Origin: an uncultured Lentisphaeria bacterium
GTDB taxonomy: Bacteria; Verrucomicrobiota; Lentisphaeria; Victivallales; UBA1829
Assembly (NCBI GenBank): GCA_905197955.1
Contig: CAJKAR010000071.1
Span: 1-12,033, forward strand
Reading direction: 5' to 3'
Length of the DNA stretch: 12,033 bases
Shown: piece by piece, positions 5,465-12,033 of the stretch
Numbering within the stretch: position 1 is the first letter of the stretch
Layout: the number at the start of each line of letters is the position of its first letter
Program-made: the position numbers and the translations under genes
The notes under the pieces: model-generated
The model's input: only the letters and a program-made list of their open reading frames with translations
What the model was told of the DNA's origin: nothing
The model's database searches: none

Positions 5465-6298
5465 ATGAAACAGTGTTTTTGTGTGCTCGGGATCATTCTT
5501 CTTTCTGTTGTCTGTTTGTCCGCAGAAGCAGCTGGCGTAAGATTGCTTGCTTCTAGTGTGGATGAATGTCTGGAAATGGCGGCCAGACGAAGTGGACGTG
5601 TTTTAAGTGAAGGGACAAAGATCCAGTTAAAGCGGAGTATGTTGAAACTCTCCAGCGAATACGGAGATGATGCCTGCAAACTGGTCCGCGAGGGTGGTCT
5701 GGAAATTCTGGAACAGGGCGTTCGACACGGAGATGAGTTCTGGAAATGCTGTAAAGCGGTTCCGGGGGCGTCCAGAAGTCTGGCTCTGCATGCGGATGAG
5801 TTGCTGCCGCTGACCCGCAGGATCGGAAATGACGTTCTTCTTCTGGAATCAAAGGTGCCCGGTTCGGCGTTGCGCGCTGTCCGGTTATTCGGCGATGATG
5901 GAATTCCCATGCTGGCAAGACACTCCCCCGAAGATATTTCCAGATTCCTCGGATATGCGGCAAAGGCGGATTCGCCCGCTACGGGAAAACTTCTTCTGGA
6001 AACGGGGACAAAGTCAAAAAATCCATCCAAATTTCTGGATGCTCTGAACTGGAAACACATTATGGCCGGAGGAGTTTCTGCTGCCGCGATTATTTCCGCC
6101 TATCAGGTTTCCGATGGACTTCGGGAGGCCGTAAAAAATCCTGCCGTTGCGGAGAATATCATCCGTTCCTCTCTGGCTCCGGTTCGCTATGGACTCTATC
6201 TGCTGCTGACAATCCTCCTGTTTCCCCTGGGGATCAAAGGTCTCTGCCGGGGGATTTCCGTCTGGAAGAAGCGGAAAGGGCAGTCCTCCGGAACGTGA
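5465..6298 (+). CDS. Unrecognised exported protein with G-D-D/E repeats and C-terminal membrane helix, 277 aa
   Basis: The ATG at 5465 follows AGAGGAG by 6 nt. Residues 1-23 are a signal peptide (CFCVLGIILLSVVCLSAEA). The body shows a degenerate repeat about every 21-27 residues: YGDDACKLV at 66, HGDEFWKCC at 88, HADELLPLT at 109, IGNDVLLLE at 120 and FGDDGIPML at 142, each starting a short helix. A weakly hydrophobic segment lies at about 199-213, and a clear membrane helix at 240-262 (RYGLYLLLTILLFPLGIKG) is followed by a basic tail (VWKKRKG), giving a protein held in the inner membrane with the repeat domain outside. The family is not recognised. It follows the 330-aa gene on the same strand. 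Behind it, 213 bp with an AT-rich hairpin and a possible promoter separate it from cas13, so co-transcription with cas13 is possible but not shown. Confidence 0.75.
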   Translation: MKQCFCVLGIILLSVVCLSAEAAGVRLLASSVDECLEMAARRSGRVLSEGTKIQLKRSMLKLSSEYGDDACKLVREGGLEILEQGVRHGDEFWKCCKAVPGASRSLALHADELLPLTRRIGNDVLLLESKVPGSALRAVRLFGDDGIPMLARHSPEDISRFLGYAAKADSPATGKLLLETGTKSKNPSKFLDALNWKHIMAGGVSAAAIISAYQVSDGLREAVKNPAVAENIIRSSLAPVRYGLYLLLTILLFPLGIKGLCRGISVWKKRKGQSSGT

Positions 6299-6384
6299 TT
6301 TTCCACTTTGAGAAGCAGGAATGTGTTCTGCCCGCCAGAAAAGGATTCCTTGCTATTTTTCTAAAACGCATTACTGTAAAAAAC

Positions 6385-6423
6385 AATGAAAAACATCCTG
6401 TGCGGTTTTGATTGTTTTTCATT
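6385..6423 (+). terminator. AT-rich inverted repeat/terminator before cas13
   Basis: AATGAAAAACA and TGTTTTTCATT (11-bp arms) enclose a 17-nt loop, and TTTT follows. It would end transcription of the membrane-protein pair, although the stem is AT-rich and therefore weak. If it works, cas13 needs its own promoter. Confidence 0.4.
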
Positions 6424-6447
6424 TTTTGCACTCCATTTTTGGGGATT

Positions 6448-6475
6448 TTTACAAAAGATGTTCTTGTTCTAATAA
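6448..6475 (+). promoter_or_regulatory. Candidate promoter of cas13
   Basis: TTTACA (6448-6453), a 16-nt spacer and TAATAA (6470-6475) resemble a sigma-70 type promoter, about 36 nt before the cas13 start. The -10 match is imperfect. Confidence 0.3.
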
Positions 6476-6511
6476 AAAAGAGACAATCCTAAAAAAGAAA
6501 GAAGGTTTCCA

Positions 6512-9500
6512 ATGATGACACAACAGAAAACTCTCCCGGAAAAACGGATGGACGCGCTTGCGGACCTCCACATCAATCCCACCCATAAACTCAGGAAAGA
6601 TGAATCGCCCTATTTTCTTCTCTACCTGAACTATGCCGTCAACAACATCTGCGACATCACGGGAATTGATCAGTCTATTAATCAGGAATTCAGGGCTTGT
6701 CAGGAGATCAAGCAGAAGGGAACGGCAGTGATTCGGAAGCTGGCGAACTTCTTCTGGCTCTTTCAGGCAGAGGACCCGATGCGTGATTTCCCCGATTATG
6801 AAGAAAAAACTCTGATGATTGTGGAGAAAATCTATGCATTGCGGAACTATTTTGCCCATCTGGAACAAAATGGCAGCGGCCCTCTTGTTGTGACTCGAGA
6901 TTTTTATGTTTTTGTTGAAGGCTGTCTTGCTGGAAAGGCGAAAGAACGGATTATGCGGCCGGGAATCCGTATGGATAAGTTGTTTAAGATGAAGCTCTTT
7001 GCGCAGCATGACCGGACTCAGCAAACTTATGACTTCACCCGGAAAGGCCTGATCTTTCTGATCTGTCTGGCGCTGTATCGGGATGACGCCATGGAATTTA
7101 CGCAGTGTTTGGAAGACATGAAACTTCCTGCCTGTCCGAAAAACAGTGTCTCTCTGGAGGACTGCATGACTCTCTGTTCCGAAGAGAACGCATCGGTCTG
7201 CAAACCCGGAAGTGCACGGGCTTTCATTGAATTTTTCACCTGCTACAGCGCCCGGCGCGGACGTTCCGTCAATTTCCTTACGGAGGATTCTTCCGATTCC
7301 GGGAAGATTCATTCCTGTCTTTCGTATCTTTCGTTTGCCGATATTATCGGCTACTTGAACAAAGTTCCGCCCGCGGCCATGGATTATCTGAGTCTTGAAT
7401 CGGAAAATGCGAGGCTGGCTCTTGAGAAATCCCAATCCACGGAGTCGGAAGAGAACAAGGAGTTCAAATACAAGCTTCACAAGCGTTTCCGCGATCGTTT
7501 TCTTTCCTTTGCCGCCTCCTGGTGCGAGGATTTCGATGCGTTTCCGTGCATGAAGTTCAAGCGGCTTGACATTTCCGAGTCCGAGGGCAGAAAACGTTAT
7601 GTCTTCGGAAAGGAGAACGACAACCGCGTCCACATGGACCGTCATTACCAGATCAAGGACAACGCCATCCGCTTTGCCTGGGTTCCCGAAAAGCACTACG
7701 GAGAAATTCATATCGACTCTCTCCGCAGCGCGGTCACTGCCGGCACCATGAAGCAGCTCCTTTTTGCAAAACTCAATGGCGACAAAAACGTGGAAACGAT
7801 GGTCGACAAGTATTTCACCGCCTATCATCGAATTCTTGAAACAGTAGTCAATACGAAAGATCCGAACGATCTGTATTTGGAAGGGACCCTTCTTGATGAT
7901 TTTATCACGGTCTCCGGCTGTTCCAGGGAGGATGTGATGCAGGATGTCAATCTTCTTCTGCCCTTCTTTCCGAAGAATCTGATCCGCTTTTTTTCGGGAG
8001 ATGAGTCAAAACCGGATACCGATGAACTCGCCGAAACTCTGTACTCCCGAATTCGTTCTGATTGGGATCGTGCGGCCGATTTCATCAATCGTCTGAATGT
8101 CAAGAATACCTGGTTGAAAAAACTGAAAAATCTCCGGGAAAAAGATGCCGACGCCAAACTTCCTCCGCCGGTCTGTTCGCCGGAAGATGTCAAAAATCCG
8201 CCGCGAAGTTGCAATATCTCCGACGGTACCATGATCGCATGGGTCTTCCGCTATTTCAATCTCTTTCTGGATGACAGCCAGAAATTCCGTCAGCTTCCCC
8301 GGGGAATGCAGCATCGTAGCGAAGTAAAAGATCATGAGTATCAGCTCGTTCATGCCATGATCGGCAAATATTCCATGGATCCCAAAGCATTGCAGAGTTA
8401 TATTCACAACCGGCGTCCGGAATTGCTTCCGGCCTTGCTCGATTTGAAAAAAGAGCTGAAAACGTTCCAATCTCCATCGCGGAAGTCTGGTAGAAATGTC
8501 CGGGGCTACCGACCGATGATGCACTCTCTTTCTGATCTTGCCAAAGCGGCGGCAAACTGCTATATCAATTACTGCGAAGAGAAACTGAAAAAACTGGAAG
8601 AAGGGAATCTGCCGCCCGAAGGGATTCTTGCGCTCTGCAAAAAGTTCCATGTCCGGACCGGACTTCCTTACGACCGGACTTCCCTGCTGAAAACGGTTTT
8701 GCACATTGATCTCGGAAAATGGTCTTCCGCATTTGATTATGAACGGAAACGTCCTTATGAAAACCGAACTCTGCAAGAGGAAGGACACATTGTTTCCCAG
8801 ATTCCGTTCCCTGCGGATTTCACTCAGCGTGTGATGCAGCAAACTAAAGACGAAAGATGGAAGAAGCTCCTCCATCCGGAAACCGGGATTTTCGATTTCA
8901 ACAAGGCGTTTTCCTCCCTGAAACTGGAGATTCTGCCGCGGGACTTTTACGATGTGAAGCCGCTGATCGAAGCGTGCGAAGCGGCCCGGTCCGGGAAAAG
9001 CGTTTCCGGAATTGCCGGTCTGAACGCATCCACTCCGGAAAAGCCTCTGGATTTCTCCAGGGCGGGAATCAACCGGGCCATCCGGGAGATCAAGGAGACC
9101 GGGAATCAGGATCGGATTCTGGCGAATCTTGCCCTCAAGTACTGGCTGGAATTCCGCAAGACCAGTGCCTTTGAATGCAAGCTGGGAACGACTCCGGATT
9201 TTGCTGCCGGTTTTCCTGTCAATGAATTTTTCAAAGCTGAAGTAACGATCAAATTTGAAAAAGGAGACCGGAAAATCCGGATCATGCCGAATGACATCAA
9301 CCGTCCGATTCTTGCACAGATTCAGCGCTATGCTTCCGCAATTGCGGATTCCATGGAAGAGGGGAAAACGGAAAAATCACAGATCTTCGATTTCCGTGAC
9401 ATGCTGGTCGCCTATCGGAAAATTCAGGCGGACGATGCGAGAAAACGCAAGGAGATAATTCCTCTGCTCCGAAAGTTTGAATCAAGTGTTGTCATTCCGC

Positions 9501-9784
9501 AGGAAAGATATGACATCAAGGCAGAGGATCAGGCGGAAAAATCGGCGGCGATCCGCAGGATGGAGTTCGAATTCTATCGGAAGAAATATCCGAAATTGAC
9601 CTTTAAGGAGTACAACACTCTTGCGGATGTACGAAATCAGGTGTTTCACCGGGGATTCCGGCTGGAGACGGGGGCTGCCATTGAGATACTGAAGGCTTAT
9701 TCTCCTTCAGAGAAACCGAAAACGGAGAATGGAAATGTCTACCGCAATTTCTTCCGCAACCGCTATTCCCGGGGGAAATGGTGA
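6512..9784 (+). CDS. cas13b: Cas13 effector, Cas13b-like (type VI CRISPR RNA-guided RNase)
   Basis: This 1090-aa protein is expected to bind crRNA and cut target RNA with two HEPN domains. The HEPN catalytic motifs R-x4-H are visible at R111-N-Y-F-A-H116 and R1041-N-Q-V-F-H1046, one near each end. That placement is the mark of Cas13b; Cas13a and Cas13d have theirs more central and C-terminal. The length is also typical of Cas13b (about 1,090-1,230 aa). The N-terminal ESPYFLLYLNYAVNN (31-45) resembles the YF-x2-YLN-x-A block before HEPN1 of Cas13b. Charged, aromatic-rich linker regions fill the middle, where crRNA binding and repeat processing would lie; I cannot place those residues. No RuvC, HNH or helicase motif is seen. 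AAGAAGG stands 6 nt before the ATG, and a second ATG follows at once. cas1 and cas2 follow on the same strand and an array lies 1.4 kb downstream. It could be a separate branch of VI-B rather than a classical member. Confidence 0.88.
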   Translation: MMTQQKTLPEKRMDALADLHINPTHKLRKDESPYFLLYLNYAVNNICDITGIDQSINQEFRACQEIKQKGTAVIRKLANFFWLFQAEDPMRDFPDYEEKTLMIVEKIYALRNYFAHLEQNGSGPLVVTRDFYVFVEGCLAGKAKERIMRPGIRMDKLFKMKLFAQHDRTQQTYDFTRKGLIFLICLALYRDDAMEFTQCLEDMKLPACPKNSVSLEDCMTLCSEENASVCKPGSARAFIEFFTCYSARRGRSVNFLTEDSSDSGKIHSCLSYLSFADIIGYLNKVPPAAMDYLSLESENARLALEKSQSTESEENKEFKYKLHKRFRDRFLSFAASWCEDFDAFPCMKFKRLDISESEGRKRYVFGKENDNRVHMDRHYQIKDNAIRFAWVPEKHYGEIHIDSLRSAVTAGTMKQLLFAKLNGDKNVETMVDKYFTAYHRILETVVNTKDPNDLYLEGTLLDDFITVSGCSREDVMQDVNLLLPFFPKNLIRFFSGDESKPDTDELAETLYSRIRSDWDRAADFINRLNVKNTWLKKLKNLREKDADAKLPPPVCSPEDVKNPPRSCNISDGTMIAWVFRYFNLFLDDSQKFRQLPRGMQHRSEVKDHEYQLVHAMIGKYSMDPKALQSYIHNRRPELLPALLDLKKELKTFQSPSRKSGRNVRGYRPMMHSLSDLAKAAANCYINYCEEKLKKLEEGNLPPEGILALCKKFHVRTGLPYDRTSLLKTVLHIDLGKWSSAFDYERKRPYENRTLQEEGHIVSQIPFPADFTQRVMQQTKDERWKKLLHPETGIFDFNKAFSSLKLEILPRDFYDVKPLIEACEAARSGKSVSGIAGLNASTPEKPLDFSRAGINRAIREIKETGNQDRILANLALKYWLEFRKTSAFECKLGTTPDFAAGFPVNEFFKAEVTIKFEKGDRKIRIMPNDINRPILAQIQRYASAIADSMEEGKTEKSQIFDFRDMLVAYRKIQADDARKRKEIIPLLRKFESSVVIPQERYDIKAEDQAEKSAAIRRMEFEFYRKKYPKLTFKEYNTLADVRNQVFHRGFRLETGAAIEILKAYSPSEKPKTENGNVYRNFFRNRYSRGKW

Positions 9785-9841
9785 AAGGTGTGACATTTCA
9801 GATCCGGAAGGGGGGCATGAAGCCGAACTTCTTTTTTCAGA

Positions 9842-9864
9842 GGAACCGCCCTGGGAGCGGTTCC
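9842..9864 (+). repeat. Hairpin in the cas13-cas1 gap
   Basis: GGAACCG, a 9-nt loop CCCTGGGAG, and CGGTTCC form a 7-bp GC-rich stem. No T run follows, so it is not a standard terminator; it may lower read-through from cas13 into cas1-cas2. The 118-bp gap also holds a G6 run (9810-9815). Confidence 0.4.
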
Positions 9865-9902
9865 CTGTTCAAATTCCGTTTGGAAACGAGGGAGGGAAAC
9901 AA

Positions 9903-10799
9903 ATGTTCCGGACGTTGGAACTTTCGGAGCGGGGAACCGAGCTTTCATTCGGTTCCGATTGTCTTGTTATCAGTGGAACTGAGGATAAGGAGGGGAAGAT
10001 TCCGCTGGAGGAGCTGGAAGCGGTGATTCTGATGGAACCTGCGATTCGGACTTCCGGGGTTCTTCTTGCGGAACTTGCGAACCGGAGGATTCCGCTGATT
10101 GTGTGTGACAGGCGGTATCTTCCGTCAGGAGTGCTCTGTCCGCTTTACCGGGAAGGGAGGGAATTTTTTCATGTGACAGGGCTTCAGATGCGGGCGGCGA
10201 AGCCATTGCGCAAACGGCTTTGGCGCAGCATTGTCCGATCGAAGATTGCAGGACAGGCCGGCAATCTGAAACATTTCCGTTCGGATTGCTCTCTGGAGGG
10301 GATGGAGCATCTGGTTTGCAGCGGGGATTCCGGCAATCTGGAGGCGAATGCGGCGCATCGTTACTGGTCGGGACTGGGGCTTTTTCCCCGCCGGGACCGG
10401 CTGGCCGACGATGCAAACGGGATGTTCAATTATGTTTATGCCGTCCTGTATGCCGCCGTGACGCGGAGGATTTGTTCCGCGGCGATGAATCCGCATATCG
10501 GTCTTCATCATCGCAATCAGGACAATCCGTTCTGTCTGGCTTCGGATCTGATGGAACCGTTCCGCCCTTATGCGGACCGGGTGGTGCTTGCCTTGCTGTG
10601 TGCAGATCCGGAAGGATGGCGTCTGACTCCGGAACGGAAAGCGGAGGTGATGAGGGGGCTTCACGGGCTTCGGCTTTTGGTTTCCGGGGAGCGTCTGGGG
10701 ATTTTTGACGCGGTCGGCAGGATGGTTGTTTCCTACAAACGCGCGTTGGAGAAGAACGATGCCGCGCTTCTTCTCCTTCCGGATGCGGAGGAGGGGTGA
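9903..10799 (+). CDS. cas1: Cas1 integrase, type II-like
   Basis: Cas1 is the metal-dependent integrase that, with Cas2, inserts new spacers into the array. The open frame begins at 9729, but the ATG at 9903 is preferred. GGAGGG lies about 8 nt before it, the upstream codons overlap the end of cas13, and the resulting 298 aa match the usual type II Cas1 length. The three metal ligands can be seen as E147 (GNLEANAAHRYW), H203 (GLHHRNQ) and E218 (ASDLMEPFRP), almost at the positions known for Streptococcus pyogenes Cas1 (E149, H205, E220). The N-terminal beta domain reads VILMEPAIRTSGVLLAELAN. The sequence resembles Cas1 of types II-A and II-C more than that of type I or III. cas2 follows 3 bp after the stop, so the two are translated as a unit. 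Confidence 0.92.
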   Translation: MFRTLELSERGTELSFGSDCLVISGTEDKEGKIPLEELEAVILMEPAIRTSGVLLAELANRRIPLIVCDRRYLPSGVLCPLYREGREFFHVTGLQMRAAKPLRKRLWRSIVRSKIAGQAGNLKHFRSDCSLEGMEHLVCSGDSGNLEANAAHRYWSGLGLFPRRDRLADDANGMFNYVYAVLYAAVTRRICSAAMNPHIGLHHRNQDNPFCLASDLMEPFRPYADRVVLALLCADPEGWRLTPERKAEVMRGLHGLRLLVSGERLGIFDAVGRMVVSYKRALEKNDAALLLLPDAEEG

Positions 10800-10802
10800 A
10801 TC

Positions 10803-11096
10803 ATGTGGCTGATTGCTGCTTTTGACATTCCATCCGATGATGGGAAAGGGTATCGTTCGTTCCGGAAACTGCTTCTTTCCAACGGTTTTTCGATGGTGCA
10901 GAAATCGCTTTACTGGCGCTGGGTGGATTCTCCCGAGAGGGTGGAATCTGTGCGCAATCGCCTGAGTGCGGGTGTGAGGGCCGGACATCTTCTGTTGTTT
11001 CAGTGTTCCGAACGTTCTTTTCGGAAATCGCTTCAGATCCGGGATTCGGCTCCGGAGCCTCTGCCGGAAGTTCCGGACCCGTGGTTGATTTTTTAG
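10803..11096 (+). CDS. cas2: Cas2, adaptation-complex subunit
   Basis: The 97-aa protein has the ferredoxin-like start MWLIAAFDIPSDDGKGYRSF with the conserved Asp8 after the first strand, then RKLLLSNGFSMVQKSLYWRW, the pattern of small type II Cas2 proteins. It bridges two Cas1 dimers in the spacer-integration complex. The start lies 3 bp after the cas1 stop, with a GGAGGAGGGG purine run as SD. The C-terminus EVPDPWLIF is hydrophobic. It is followed after 22 bp by a terminator. Confidence 0.9.
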   Translation: MWLIAAFDIPSDDGKGYRSFRKLLLSNGFSMVQKSLYWRWVDSPERVESVRNRLSAGVRAGHLLLFQCSERSFRKSLQIRDSAPEPLPEVPDPWLIF

Positions 11097-11118
11097 AAAA
11101 ACGGGCTATTGTAATAGG

Positions 11119-11145
11119 AAAGAGGTCTTTTGAAGACTCTTTTTT
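11119..11145 (+). terminator. Rho-independent terminator behind cas2
   Basis: AGAG-G-TCTT, loop TTG, AAGA-CTCT makes an 8-bp stem with one bulged G and is followed by TTTTT. It ends the cas operon, so the array needs a separate promoter or depends on read-through. Confidence 0.65.
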
Positions 11146-11153
11146 GAGATTCT

Positions 11154-11188
11154 TTTATTCGGAACTCATTTATTATGAACCGAATAAA
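11154..11188. repeat. Leader inverted repeat with 9-bp arms
   Basis: The perfect 9-bp arms and 17-nt loop lie close to the leader-repeat junction. No U run follows. It may be a protein-binding dyad for spacer integration. Confidence 0.45.
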
Positions 11189-11196
11189 TCGTATCT

Positions 11197-12033
11197 GCTG
11201 TGAATCCCCCCTGAATTGGCGGGGAGAACAGCAAAAACGCTTCCAACACTCTTTCCAGGTGGCTGTGAATCCCCCCTGAATTGGCGGGGAGAACAGCATT
11301 AGCGTGGCTTCGTCCGTTTCCGGACCAGCTGTGAATCCCCCCTGAATTGGCGGGGAGAACAGCTCACGAGCCAGTTGTCCTCGTCCCATTTAGCTGTGAA
11401 TCCCCCCTGAATTGGCGGGGAGAACAGCCATGTTACCTCCCGCCTGGATTTCCTGAAGCTGTGAATCCCCCCTGAATTGGCGGGTAGAACAGCCAAAATT
11501 GTGGAGATCCATTCGGAGGAGGCTGTGAATCCCCCCTGAATTGGCGGGTAGAACAGCTTGGAGAGGCCGAACTCCGCCGTAGTGACGGCTGTGAATCCCC
11601 CCTGAATTGGCGGGGAGAACAGCCATTTCGTGCGCCAGAGTCTCCAGGAGTTGGCTGTGAATCCCCCCTGAATTGGCGGGTAGAACAGCAGAAACAGGAG
11701 AAGACCATGACCTATTTGGCTGTGAATCCCCCCTGAATTGGCGGGGAGAACAGCATTATAGTCGCTAAAATACTCATCTCGGCGCTGTGAATCCCCCCTG
11801 AATTGGCGGGGAGAACAGCATTATAGTCGCTAAAATACTCATCTCGGCGCTGTGAATCCCCCCTGAATTGGCGGGGAGAACAGCATTATAGTCGCTAAAA
11901 TACTCATCTCGGCGCTGTGAATCCCCCCTGAATTGGCGGGGAGAACAGCATTATAGTCGCTAAAATACTCATCTCGGCGCTGTGAATCCCCCCTGAATTG
12001 GCGGGGAGAACAGCATTATAGTCGCTAAAATAC
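11197..12033 (+). CRISPR. CRISPR array, at least 13 repeats of 36 nt, open at the right edge
   Basis: Repeats start at 11197, 11262, 11328, 11393, 11458, 11522, 11588, 11654, 11719, 11784, 11849, 11914 and 11979. Each begins GCTGTGAAT, has a C6 run, then TGAATTGGCGGGGAGA, and ends AACAGC. The ends GCTGT/ACAGC pair (5 bp) and TCCCC pairs with GGGGA inside, much like Cas13b repeats, which begin G-T-T-G-T and end A-C-A-A-C. Repeats 5, 6 and 8 have T instead of G at position 28; the other ten are identical. Spacers are 28-30 nt. Spacers 1-8 are all different. Spacers 9-12 and the partial 13 are the same 29-nt sequence (begins ATTATAGTCG, ends CATCTCGGC). The cas genes and leader are on the left, so new spacers should enter at that side. 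The strand given is inferred from the leader side and from spacer coding content. Confidence 0.97.
11755..12033. repeat. Tandem copies of one repeat-spacer unit
   Basis: A 65-bp unit (29-nt spacer plus 36-nt repeat) occurs four times in full without a mismatch (11755-12014), followed by 19 bases of a fifth spacer copy at the window end. This fits amplification by recombination or slippage between repeats, or an assembly artefact at a contig end. Confidence 0.95.

Larger units (their letters stand above)
11097..11196 (+). promoter_or_regulatory. CRISPR leader between cas2 and the first repeat
   Basis: The 100-bp AT-rich stretch holds the cas2 terminator and then a perfect dyad, TTTATTCGG (11154-11162) and CCGAATAAA (11180-11188) with a 17-nt loop, ending 8 nt before the first repeat. 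The position suits a leader-anchoring or integration-host-factor-like site that guides Cas1-Cas2, or a promoter region for the array. A clear -35/-10 pair was not found. Confidence 0.5.

Noticed and set aside
5149..6060. 303-codon open frame on the minus strand
   Set aside because: It covers parts of two plus-strand genes that have SD sites, a membrane anchor and a signal peptide; it is rich in Ser/Arg/Pro as expected for a shadow frame.
6449..7828. 459-codon open frame on the minus strand
   Set aside because: It lies wholly opposite cas13 plus its leader, has no SD and no recognisable domain; the plus-strand frame has clear HEPN motifs.
8006..8875. 289-codon open frame on the minus strand inside cas13
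   Set aside because: It is a shadow of the cas13 frame, Phe- and Ile-rich, without a family or SD.
9729..9902. Longer N-terminus for Cas1 starting at 9729
   Set aside because: It overlaps cas13 and adds 58 residues that Cas1 lacks; the ATG at 9903 has a good SD and starts at the normal place.
9785..9902. A full tracrRNA between cas13 and cas1
   Set aside because: Only the G6 run and a few bases match the repeat; that is too short for an anti-repeat, and Cas13 does not use tracrRNA.
10125..10988. 287-codon open frame on the minus strand over cas1 and cas2
   Set aside because: It is the shadow of two well-identified genes, with an Arg/Pro/His-rich product.
11093..11708. Open frames across the array with repeated peptides such as SPPIQGGFTA
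   Set aside because: They are translations of the CRISPR repeats, not genes.
11197..12033. Type II (Cas9) locus, suggested by the Cas1/Cas2 type and 36-nt repeats
   Set aside because: The large protein has two HEPN R-x4-H motifs and no RuvC or HNH motif.

Overview
The window looks like a bacterial chromosome fragment from a Gram-negative organism that relies on Shine-Dalgarno (SD) sequences: AAGGAG, GAGGAG or AGAGGAG precede the tannase-like gene, the glycine-zipper gene and the 277-aa gene. Secreted-protein genes and codon usage would fit a gut-type member of the PVC group (e.g. Lentisphaerota), but this is inference; no phylogenetic marker gene is present. The clear SD sites argue against Bacteroidota, where most known type VI-B CRISPR systems occur.

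Left part (1-4344), an eroded accessory region. On the minus strand there is a GIY-YIG-type protein running off the left edge and a secreted tannase/feruloyl-esterase-family hydrolase (820-2250) with a strong hairpin behind it. Then comes about 1 kb without an intact gene, holding a MITE-like inverted-repeat element (2755-2968), terminator hairpins and a frameshifted RhuM-family remnant (3252-3436, plus strand). Next, on the minus strand, is a 76-nt RNA candidate (3789-3864) that has both ends of a tmRNA joined without the messenger part. It has a perfect TATAAT box in front, and 23 nt behind it begins a small zinc-ribbon/glycine-zipper protein gene (3442-3765).

Centre (4345-6298): two plus-strand genes for unrecognised proteins, one membrane-anchored with several hydrophobic segments (330 aa), one with a signal peptide, degenerate G-D-D/E repeats and a C-terminal membrane helix (277 aa).

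Right part (6512-12033): a compact type VI CRISPR-Cas locus. A 1090-aa Cas13 has one HEPN motif close to each terminus (R111-N-x3-H116 and R1041-N-x3-H1046), the Cas13b arrangement. It is followed by cas1 (298 aa, type II-like, E147/H203/E218), cas2 (97 aa), a 100-bp leader with a terminator and a dyad, and a CRISPR array of at least 13 repeats of 36 nt with 28-30-nt spacers that continues past the window. Cas13 would be guided by crRNAs to cut RNA, and Cas1-Cas2 would add spacers. The union of a Cas13b-like effector with its own type II-like adaptation module, next to an unknown membrane-protein pair, is the most interesting system here. The array ends with one spacer repeated at least five times.
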